A stretch of 64,000 nucleotides of DNA, taken from UBA9926 sp913064795. GTDB lineage: Bacteria; Pseudomonadota; Gammaproteobacteria; Pseudomonadales; Azotimanducaceae. Position 1 is the first letter of the stretch. Every line of letters begins with the position of its first letter. The stretch covers positions 124,001-188,000 of the forward strand of contig JBJKZD010000007.1 in the NCBI GenBank assembly GCA_045560765.1, written 5' to 3'. The notes beneath the pieces are model-generated. The model was not told the DNA's origin and searched no databases. It worked only from the letters and a program-made list of their open reading frames with translations. Below are positions 52,980 through 60,248 of the stretch, piece by piece. Position numbers and translations under genes: made by a program.

Positions 52980-53876
52980 CTAAAGCCCGGGGTTTAGTTC
53001 GGCGGGCCGTTCTGGCAGGTTGGATGATCGAGCGACTGGCAAGGAATGAACCACCGCGGCTGTAGTTTTGGGTGTTAAAGGGACTCGCCATTGCCTGTTG
53101 CTGCTTGGCGCTTGCTGAAAACAAATTGACTCTGGATCGAGCGGTATTCTCAATTCAATAGGTGCGCTTGCCCAGCCACCGGCCCGTTTGAGTACCTCAA
53201 TGCGAAGTGAGTGTTGCAAGTGCTGATTCGCTATCGAGGCTGCCATTGGTTCTAAGAGGATTCTTAGTGGCGCAGGCGAGGGTCTGCTTTTGCTGTCGGG
53301 TGTTCGAAACAGTACATGCCAAGTTTGAGTTTGTTTACTGGCAACTTGCAGGCGTCTGATTGACTGAGGTCTGATGTCTTTTTGAGGCCACATCAAAACG
53401 GCGGAACAGACTTTTGATAGCAGACATTGTTCGGCAGCCCATAAGGCCTCTTTAGGTGTCTTGGGCTGAATCACTAGAATGTGCTCAACGTGAAGGCCTG
53501 CCGATTTTAGGCTCGGTGCATAAGGTAGATAAGGCGGCGAAATAAAGACCTGCCAGCCAGGTTGTTGCTGATTTAAAGTGGCAAGGGCTGGTGTCAGTAG
53601 TTGTAGTTCGCCCAATCCTGTGTGTGGTAGCAGTAATTCAGTGATGCCATTTGTTGGCCAGCCGCCGTAGGGCAATATTTGATCTAACTTAGTGTGCCCA
53701 CTCGACACTGTGCTTTGCTGCTCTGGTTGCGTAGGGTGCTGGTTGGCTCGCCATAAGCTGGGTTTAGTGAGTAGCGCTGTTAATGCACCGAGTTTTGACG
53801 GGGTGTTTTGATGTTGGGTACTGCTTGACGCGATGTGCCGCTTTAAAAAAATATCAGTGCTGGATTTTTGGCTCAT
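52980..53876 (-). CDS. imuA: ImuA, RecA-like component of the SOS mutasome
   Basis: RecA/SulA-like partner of ImuB and DnaE2. It has 298 residues. The core starts with VSSGHTKLDQILPYGGWPTNGITELLLP near 57 and continues with strand blocks GWQVFISPPYLPYAPSLKSAGL and HILVIQPKTPKEALWAAEQCL; this is the ImuA pattern, with a degenerate Walker A. The N-terminal 50 residues are polar and low in complexity. A LexA box lies 64 bp upstream. imuB follows after five bases, so the two form an operon. Confidence 0.9.
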   Translation of the reverse strand: MSQKSSTDIFLKRHIASSSTQHQNTPSKLGALTALLTKPSLWRANQHPTQPEQQSTVSSGHTKLDQILPYGGWPTNGITELLLPHTGLGELQLLTPALATLNQQQPGWQVFISPPYLPYAPSLKSAGLHVEHILVIQPKTPKEALWAAEQCLLSKVCSAVLMWPQKDIRPQSIRRLQVASKQTQTWHVLFRTPDSKSRPSPAPLRILLEPMAASIANQHLQHSLRIEVLKRAGGWASAPIELRIPLDPESICFQQAPSSNRQWRVPLTPKTTAAVVHSLPVARSSNLPERPAELNPGL

Positions 53877-53933
53877 TGGTGTTGATCTTGTTTGACGTAT
53901 TGGCGGACGTTGAATGGTTCATGGGCAACAAAT

Positions 53934-53961
53934 CAAATACTGTATATATATACAGTATTTG
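53934..53961. promoter_or_regulatory. LexA (SOS) box upstream of imuA-imuB
   Basis: A perfect 28-bp palindrome. Its 20-bp core TACTGTATATATATACAGTA (53938-53957) equals the E. coli LexA consensus. It lies 58-85 bp upstream of the imuA ATG, a suitable operator position. The nearest plus-strand gene starts about 480 bp away. Confidence 0.95.
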
Positions 53962-54438
53962 TCAAGAGGCGCTGTGGCCGCGGCTTCTTGCACTTTCTCA
54001 CAAGCAGCCTGCAGGCTCGGCTTAATGCGGCGAGTCATCCAATGGTCTGTTCCTCGATCGCTTCAGGTCGTAGTGAATCCGCACCAACCCCTACCTCAGC
54101 TGTTCTGAGATGAATGTGGGGCCTAGGGCGTTGGCGGGGTCGTTGTGCTGAAGCTGAGCATCTGGCTTGGGATGCATCTAAAACTGATTAGGTCCCTCAC
54201 TTTGCTTGAGCCATAGCCAATGGACTGTTTGTGAGTCAGTCGATGACAGGGCTGAGTGAGCCCCCCTAGTGCAACTTTGCTTAAAAGCATTGGCTCTGTT
54301 GGGCGTTAAGGCTGATGGGTCTCTGTGACTGCAAAGCAACTGCTGACCCGAGTTGAAGTGGTCGGTTTCAAAACCGTTGTTCAAAGGTGTCGCAATACTT
54401 AAAATGCTGAGCGACTTCTGGAAATATAGCGATGACGG
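53962..54438. other. Intergenic region before the kinase/glycosidase fusion
   Basis: About 480 bp without a supported gene. Frames here, such as the minus-strand one at 54178-54528, overlap the fusion-gene start and have no family resemblance. A perfect inverted repeat CGGTTT-CA-AAACCG lies at 54363-54376, about 65 bp before the downstream ATG; it could be an operator. Confidence 0.4.
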
Positions 54439-56613
54439 ATGACCGATAGTTTGGGTAGGTTTACAGGTGCCATTGCCAAAAGCTGGGATGGGCCGGCTAT
54501 ACGGGCGCAACTCCAGAGCATCAACCAATGGCTAAACGACGTGGGCACTCAAAGTCTGTCAGAGGGGAGAGATCGCGTGGTTTGTGCCCAGATCGAAGTC
54601 GAGGGTCACTTCCAAAAAGTCGCCGTCAAAGTCTTCGCGCGCCAAAACCGGGTCAAGGATTGGTCGGATGGTCGCAGGGGCTCTAAAGCGCAGCGCTCGT
54701 TTGACGCGGCTGTATTTCTCGTTGACCACAATCTTCATACCCCGGAGCCGATTGCATGGCTAGACCGGTGGGAAAATGGGCGGTTGCTCGAGAGTTTTTA
54801 CGTGAGCAGATTTATCGATGCACTCAGTTTTCGCGATGCGCTTGCCGTTATTTATCGGGAGGAGCGCGATAATGCACCGCTCATGGCTATATTGCATCGT
54901 GTTGCTCCGGCTGTGCGCCGTTTGCACGATGCTGGTTTTTTTCATGGGGATTTGGGCAATCAAAATATCCTGATACCGAGGGCTGCTGATGGCGAATGGC
55001 TTGAGCCGACCTTCATCGATCTGAACCGCAGTCAGACAGTCTCCGAGCCCTTGAGTGATCGGTTAAAGGCACTTGACCTGGCAAGAATTGCCCTGCCGGG
55101 TGCGTATCTCGATATTTTTAGGATGATTTACAGTGATCACGAAGTTTTCCCGGCGCCTTTGGCGGCGCTAGAGGGAAAAGCTCGTCAGTGGTTTTGGCGT
55201 CATCGAAGAAACAGTCAGTGGCGGCATCCGGTTCGTACCTTCAAAAAATGGGTTCAGCGGACGCCTTCATCGCCTTATCCATCGGATGCGGATTTTTGGC
55301 TTTGGGATGAAAAATCAGCTCAACCGATGATTGCATTGGGTCCAGCTGAAAAGCTCCGCCAGCGAGATCTCAGCGATATCGCAGCAATGCTCTTGAGAGG
55401 TTTATGGGCCGCTCCGGGTTTGTTCCTGCGATATCAGAAGATCAAGGCCTTAAGTTTTACGCGTCCAGTCGAACTCAAGCAGCGCATTGGTGTGGCGCTG
55501 CATCCGGATCCAGATTACATCAAGCCTGAATTGAAATTGCTCCATGCACTCGGAAATCCTCCGGTCCTTGTGCGCTTTTGTCATCACGAGACGCCTGAGC
55601 AATGGGCGGCGGCGGTTGAATTGGTCCGGCGGTTAAAATCCCGTTCGATTCCTGTCATGGTGGCTCTCCTCCAAGACCGAGAAGCGGTACTCAATCCTGA
55701 TGCTTGGCGAGAGTTTCTCTTTACCGTTATTCCTCTGATTGCTGACGCAGTCGATCGTGTCGAAATCACCCATGCTGCAAATCGCTCGAAGTGGGGTATT
55801 TGGAAGTCGAGGAGTTTCGCTGAATTGATGGTGCCCGTACGGACTCTGAAAGACCGCTATCCTGATTTGGAGTTCGTGGGGCCGGCCTGTATCGACTTTG
55901 AGTATTTGCCCGTGCTGGCGTCGCTTGCGGTGCTTCCTAAAGGTCTGACCTTCAGTGGATTATCACACTTACTGTATGTAGATCGCCGGGGTGCACCTGA
56001 GAACAAGCAGGGTGCGTTTTCGACCCTAGAAAAGTCAATCCTACTGAAGGCCATTGCCGATGGATCGAGGGCTGTTGAAAATCGCGTCATTGTCTCTGAA
56101 GTCAATTGGCCACTGAAAAATGCAGGGGTATGGTCGCCTGTTATGTGTCCCTACGAGACCCCAGCATGGAGAATCGAAAAACTGGGCGTGACCGAAACCG
56201 AGTACGCCCATTTTATGCTGCGATATTTGGCTTTGACGCTTTGTAGCGGTCACGTTGAGATGGTTTACTGGTGGCGCCTATCGGCACACGGTTATGGATT
56301 GGTCGATGATCTAAACGACTTTGCGCCAAGACCGGCTTTTACGGCATTGGCTTTTTTTCTAGAGCTCTTTGGCGAAGCGCGTTTTGAACGGCGTCATCAG
56401 ACCGAATCCGATACCTATGTCTTAGAGTTTTCAAAGGCCGGTGACCGTTATCTGATGGCTTGGTGCGTCTCGGGCGAAGCGCAATTGCCCTTTGATGGGC
56501 TGGCCAGGGGAGGTTGGTGTGTTGATCAGGCTTGGCGATTTGATGGTGTATTGATCGCCGAGCGCACCGTCAGCGAATCCCCTACTTATTATCGCCTAGT
56601 ACCCTCCGGTTAG
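54439..56613 (+). CDS. Fusion of WaaP/InaA-type kinase and glycosidase-like TIM barrel
   Basis: A 724-residue soluble protein without signal peptide. Residues 1-340 are a Kdo/WaaP/InaA-type protein-kinase-fold domain: ATP lysine K64 in VAVKVFARQN, catalytic loop HGDLGNQNIL (H169, D171, N176) and metal Asp D194 in FIDLNRSQ. Such kinases phosphorylate lipopolysaccharide sugars. Residues 345-724 resemble clan GH-A barrels: start IGVALHPDPDY, the fourth-strand segment VEITHAANRSKWG (about 441-453) and the seventh-strand segment IVSEVNWPL with E554 as nucleophile candidate. The acid/base Glu normally in the NE pair reads HA (445-446), so hydrolysis may be lost or altered. The next gene is a membrane phosphoglycerol-type transferase. 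Confidence 0.75.
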   Translation: MTDSLGRFTGAIAKSWDGPAIRAQLQSINQWLNDVGTQSLSEGRDRVVCAQIEVEGHFQKVAVKVFARQNRVKDWSDGRRGSKAQRSFDAAVFLVDHNLHTPEPIAWLDRWENGRLLESFYVSRFIDALSFRDALAVIYREERDNAPLMAILHRVAPAVRRLHDAGFFHGDLGNQNILIPRAADGEWLEPTFIDLNRSQTVSEPLSDRLKALDLARIALPGAYLDIFRMIYSDHEVFPAPLAALEGKARQWFWRHRRNSQWRHPVRTFKKWVQRTPSSPYPSDADFWLWDEKSAQPMIALGPAEKLRQRDLSDIAAMLLRGLWAAPGLFLRYQKIKALSFTRPVELKQRIGVALHPDPDYIKPELKLLHALGNPPVLVRFCHHETPEQWAAAVELVRRLKSRSIPVMVALLQDREAVLNPDAWREFLFTVIPLIADAVDRVEITHAANRSKWGIWKSRSFAELMVPVRTLKDRYPDLEFVGPACIDFEYLPVLASLAVLPKGLTFSGLSHLLYVDRRGAPENKQGAFSTLEKSILLKAIADGSRAVENRVIVSEVNWPLKNAGVWSPVMCPYETPAWRIEKLGVTETEYAHFMLRYLALTLCSGHVEMVYWWRLSAHGYGLVDDLNDFAPRPAFTALAFFLELFGEARFERRHQTESDTYVLEFSKAGDRYLMAWCVSGEAQLPFDGLARGGWCVDQAWRFDGVLIAERTVSESPTYYRLVPSG

Positions 56614-56826
56614 GGTGTGAAAGATGAGCCCCTCGGTGGTTTTGGAGAGGAATCCGGGCCTTGACACGGCCAAGGAGCAAAGCTTTCTAAAATCTCATTG
56701 TTTTTGAAGACGCTACGATATCTGTTTACAAAACAATGCTGTATCAATGCGTGATGAGATTAGACGAGCAACACTGAGGTCTTAGTTGTAATACTGTTAA
56801 CCCATGAGGATTGGGCCGAGGTCTTA

Positions 56827-58860
56827 ATGAATTCAAAGTTACAGCAGCTGTTTAAAGTTTATGTGCTGATCAGCGTTGTGACTTTGATCGGGATTTTCGT
56901 CTTCTTTTCGAGTCGGGCAGTATTGGTCTTCGTGTTTGGATTAGACTCCTTTGCTGGCTCAGAAAATGTGGGCGCGGCGATGCTCACAGCCTTAAGGTTC
57001 GATATTGCCGTTGTGCTGCGAGCTTACTTTCTTGGGTTGTTACTCACGATTTTTGTTGTGTTCCTGCCTGGCGAACCCCGCCGCTTGTCGCACGCTGTCT
57101 GGAAATTTAACTCGGTATTGGGCGTTTTGATTATTCTCATCGCGCTCAGCCTATCGTTTAGCAATATTTCCTATGTGCAATTTTTCGATCGACCTTTTGA
57201 CAGTTTTGTTTTTCATGGTTTGGCTTACGGTACCGATCAGGTGCTAGAAAGTGTTGTGGTTTTAAGAGACTTTTTCCCTGCTCTGGTAGGGATCTTGGTA
57301 TTCAGCGTGCTGCTAGGGTTCGTTGTGCTTCGCGTCGCTAAACGACTTGAGTCCTCTAGCTTCCAAATTAATCTGAGTCGAATTACAGGTTCGGTGCTTT
57401 CGATCGCTTTGTTTGTCCTTTATGTGGCTCTGGCACGAGGTGCCTTAACCACCTTCCCGCTTTCTCAGAAACATCTTTGGGTTTCAACCAACGTTGCACT
57501 CAACAATTTGATTCCCAACGGGCCAATTGCCCTTCACTATGCATATCAGACCTATCGGGCGTCGAATGTTTTAGAGGAGGCGAGCGAGAAGGCGGGCCGG
57601 GCGCTTTTCGAAAATTTCTATGGTCGAGCGCCTAGCTCAGGGGATGTGTTCGAACAATTTTTTACCGAAACACGGCAATCAGACCAGCTCGCCAGCAAGC
57701 CGCCCCATGTGGTGCTCAATTTGGTCGAGAGTATGGGGCAGGGGCTATTGTCGAGCGCGGCAGGGGGTGACCTTGCCATGGCCGGCGCCCTGGCGCCGCA
57801 CTTTTTGGGGGATATTTATTTTGAAGATTTTTTGCCTGCCCATAACAACACCCAGCTCTCGACATTGGGAATGCTACTCAACACCGAGTATCAAGCAATC
57901 AGCTATTCGGGTCATCAGTATGTACCCTTAGAGACCTCTGCCCCCATGGTTTTTAAAGAAGCCGGGTATGAAACCGTCTTTGTCTACACAGGTTTTGAGG
58001 GAATTAAGAACCGAGGAAATTATTATAGGCGTCAGGGGTTCGATCGATTTATCGGGGCCAACCAGCTAAAGATCGATTACCCCGAAATGGCGCTCACGGT
58101 CTGGGGGGGAGAAGATCGCTTCGTATTTAGAAAAGTTTTAGAGCTTTTAAATAGCCGGGGGAGCGATGATCGGCCCCTCTTGATTGTGGTGTTGACGGTG
58201 ACCAACCATCCACCCTATACCTTACCCGATCATGGCGTCTCGGTGCCGGTTGCCATCGATTCAAATCTTGAGGCCAAGCTCGGCAATCTGCCCAAGGCCT
58301 CCCTCGATACCTTTTTTTATACCAACAACGAGCTAGGCCTTTTTTTAGACGACATCAAGACCCAGGGCGTCGGCGCTAGCACCATTGTTGCAATCACCGG
58401 AGATCACTCGATTCGTGGACTTCGCTATCCGCCAGAGCAAATGCTGTCGCAAATTACGGTTCCCCTCTATTTTTATGTGCCGGAGGACTACAGGCCCCCT
58501 GGTGCAGCACCCCAGGTCAATGAGTGGGCATCGCACAAAGATGTTATGCCAACCCTCTATCACCTGGCGTTGTCCCAAGCGCGTTATCCTAATTTAGGTC
58601 GAAACTTAATGACTGCTGACTCAAGTGAGCACCACGCTTTCGCGTATCACGACAATTACCTCGTGCTCGATGATCATGTCTATGACCTTGCGAGGAAAGA
58701 TGTTCGTCGTTCGACTTGGCAGCTACAAGATGGCGAGTTGGTGCGCAGTGATGACCACGCATCAAATCCCCGTTTTCGGAGCGCGAGGCTTTATCCGAAA
58801 ATCCTCGACTGGCTCACACGATATCAACTGGCGGGAATGGTGTTGGATTCAGATCGGTGA
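56827..58860 (+). CDS. LTA synthase/sulfatase-family membrane phosphotransferase
   Basis: A 677-residue enzyme with about five N-terminal membrane segments (residues 10-205) and a periplasmic sulfatase-fold domain, the architecture of LtaS, OpgB and phosphoethanolamine transferases. PHVVLNLVESMG near 293 holds a metal-binding Glu, HNNTQLSTLG near 339 the nucleophile Thr (about T342), and ITGDHSIRG near 523 further metal ligands. It would move phosphoglycerol or phosphoethanolamine onto a periplasmic or envelope glycan. It follows the kinase/glycosidase-like fusion by 213 bp. A possible 45-codon gene begins seven bases after its stop. Confidence 0.88.
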   Translation: MNSKLQQLFKVYVLISVVTLIGIFVFFSSRAVLVFVFGLDSFAGSENVGAAMLTALRFDIAVVLRAYFLGLLLTIFVVFLPGEPRRLSHAVWKFNSVLGVLIILIALSLSFSNISYVQFFDRPFDSFVFHGLAYGTDQVLESVVVLRDFFPALVGILVFSVLLGFVVLRVAKRLESSSFQINLSRITGSVLSIALFVLYVALARGALTTFPLSQKHLWVSTNVALNNLIPNGPIALHYAYQTYRASNVLEEASEKAGRALFENFYGRAPSSGDVFEQFFTETRQSDQLASKPPHVVLNLVESMGQGLLSSAAGGDLAMAGALAPHFLGDIYFEDFLPAHNNTQLSTLGMLLNTEYQAISYSGHQYVPLETSAPMVFKEAGYETVFVYTGFEGIKNRGNYYRRQGFDRFIGANQLKIDYPEMALTVWGGEDRFVFRKVLELLNSRGSDDRPLLIVVLTVTNHPPYTLPDHGVSVPVAIDSNLEAKLGNLPKASLDTFFYTNNELGLFLDDIKTQGVGASTIVAITGDHSIRGLRYPPEQMLSQITVPLYFYVPEDYRPPGAAPQVNEWASHKDVMPTLYHLALSQARYPNLGRNLMTADSSEHHAFAYHDNYLVLDDHVYDLARKDVRRSTWQLQDGELVRSDDHASNPRFRSARLYPKILDWLTRYQLAGMVLDSDR

Positions 58861-58867
58861 GGGCAAC

Positions 58868-59005
58868 ATGACGACTGTCAGGGGGCAAGCTTTGTTCTTG
58901 TTAAGAACCGCCGCCAGAGTGCTCTTTTCGCAGATCGATAAGGATGGCGCTCTAAGTCGGCTGGCCGAGCTCGGTCGAGCTGATGTGCAAGCCCACAGGC
59001 GGTGA
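58868..59005 (+). CDS. Possible small protein of 45 residues
   Basis: An ATG at 58868 with GAGGG four bases upstream opens 45 codons directly after the membrane phosphotransferase stop. The peptide is basic and amphipathic (MTTVRGQALFLLRTAARVLF start). I recognise no family. The ribosome site and spacing support translation, but length alone cannot. The rest of the gap up to 59150 holds nothing I recognise. Confidence 0.35.
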   Translation: MTTVRGQALFLLRTAARVLFSQIDKDGALSRLAELGRADVQAHRR

Positions 59006-59150
59006 CCGCAAGCGCGAAAGTCGGATTCAGGTCTCGGGTGGGATCTCGTTCACCGGGTTGATCCTAAGTCATTCTAACAACTACCAGGGCGCCCTTGGCG
59101 CTAACTGAGGCCTGCTGGTGGGGCGGTGGTCCGTAAAATTTTTGCTGAGA

Positions 59151-59366
59151 TCAAACGCTTCGGAACGCAGTTTTGGCGAGATCGTTGACGCCATTGCCAT
59201 CGCGGTCGAGATGGTGTTTTAGGCGCTGCTTCATTGAAGGCGCCCAAAATCGCGTGATGTGGTCTGCTATTTTGTCAGCAGCCACTTCAGGAGCGGCGCC
59301 GATCGCGCAATGTTCAGCAATTTGGTTCGCCATCTTGATCAGGTGCTCGAGTTCTGTATCTGACAT
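59151..59366 (-). CDS. fdsD: Formate dehydrogenase delta subunit FdsD
   Basis: A 71-residue subunit or assembly factor of soluble NAD-dependent formate dehydrogenase. The sequence starts with HLIKMANQIAEHCAI and has the DHITRFWAPSMKQRL block typical of FdsD. It is the last gene of the fds operon, nine bases after fdhD. Confidence 0.9.
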   Translation of the reverse strand: MSDTELEHLIKMANQIAEHCAIGAAPEVAADKIADHITRFWAPSMKQRLKHHLDRDGNGVNDLAKTAFRSV

Positions 59367-59375
59367 AAAAAGGCC

Positions 59376-60248
59376 TTATCGATGAGAATTTTGGCGAGAA
59401 GGGCTATCAATCAAAAAGTCTTGAAGGTCGTCGCCTTCAACCACGCGGTGTGGATGCGTGTAGACCACATGGCGATCAGGTCTTGAAAAACCAACCAGCG
59501 TGATACCAGACTCCACCGCAAGATCAACTGCCAAAGAACTTGGGCCAGAAATTGTGACAACGAGTGCGATGCCGGTCATCGCAGCTTTTTGCACAATTTC
59601 GAAACTGGCGCGACTGGACATGAGTAAAAACCCGAGCTCCTGATCCGAATTTTCCTGGGCTGCGCGTTTTCCGATCAATTTGTCCAATGCGTTATGTCGT
59701 CCGACATCTTCACAAACATCGATGATCTGGCCCCCAAGGGTGCACCAAGCGGCTCCGTGCACCGCGCCGGTACTTTGCTGCAAGGGTTGATGGTGCGACA
59801 ATTGATCCGTCGCCGACTGAATTGCATCGTGCGAAACTTGAAACTTTTGACGAGTCAAGGCGCTGATATTTTGTTGGACTTGGGTGAGGGACTCCGCGCC
59901 GCAAAGGCCACAGCCGGATGGGCCCACCAAAGTGCGTCTTCGCTTTTTCAGGTGCTCAAATTGTCGATTGCTCAGGGTGATCATGACCTCAATTCCCAGT
60001 TCGACAGGACACACGTCAATCCCATAGATCTGAGCCGGATCATCGATGATGCCTTCGGTTAATGAAAACCCATAGGCAAAGGCTTCAAGGTCAATGGGGC
60101 TCGCCATCATCACCGCGTGAGAAATACCATTGTAAATCAGTGCCACCGGGGTCTCTTCAGCAAGAAGATCATTTTCTATGACGCGAACCTGGCCATTCCA
60201 TTCGGAGATTTCTCGGTGTGATGCCCCCTGGGGCGTTTTAGACATCAT
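59376..60248 (-). CDS. fdhD: Formate dehydrogenase sulfurtransferase FdhD (FdsC)
   Basis: Delivers sulfur to the molybdenum cofactor before its insertion into formate dehydrogenase. It has 290 residues. The persulfide-carrying cysteine pair is in GPSGCGLCGAESL near 113. GAVHGAAWCTLGGQI and EDVGRHNALDKLIG near 185 are cofactor-binding family blocks. Two adjacent ATG codons (60248, 60245) can start it; both overlap the end of fdsA. Lies between fdsA and fdsD as in other fdsGBACD operons. Confidence 0.95.
   Translation of the reverse strand: MMSKTPQGASHREISEWNGQVRVIENDLLAEETPVALIYNGISHAVMMASPIDLEAFAYGFSLTEGIIDDPAQIYGIDVCPVELGIEVMITLSNRQFEHLKKRRRTLVGPSGCGLCGAESLTQVQQNISALTRQKFQVSHDAIQSATDQLSHHQPLQQSTGAVHGAAWCTLGGQIIDVCEDVGRHNALDKLIGKRAAQENSDQELGFLLMSSRASFEIVQKAAMTGIALVVTISGPSSLAVDLAVESGITLVGFSRPDRHVVYTHPHRVVEGDDLQDFLIDSPSRQNSHR

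Noticed and set aside
54178..54528. 116-codon minus-strand frame upstream of the kinase fusion
   Set aside because: Overlaps the start of the clearly coding fusion gene on the other strand and has no ribosome site or family likeness.
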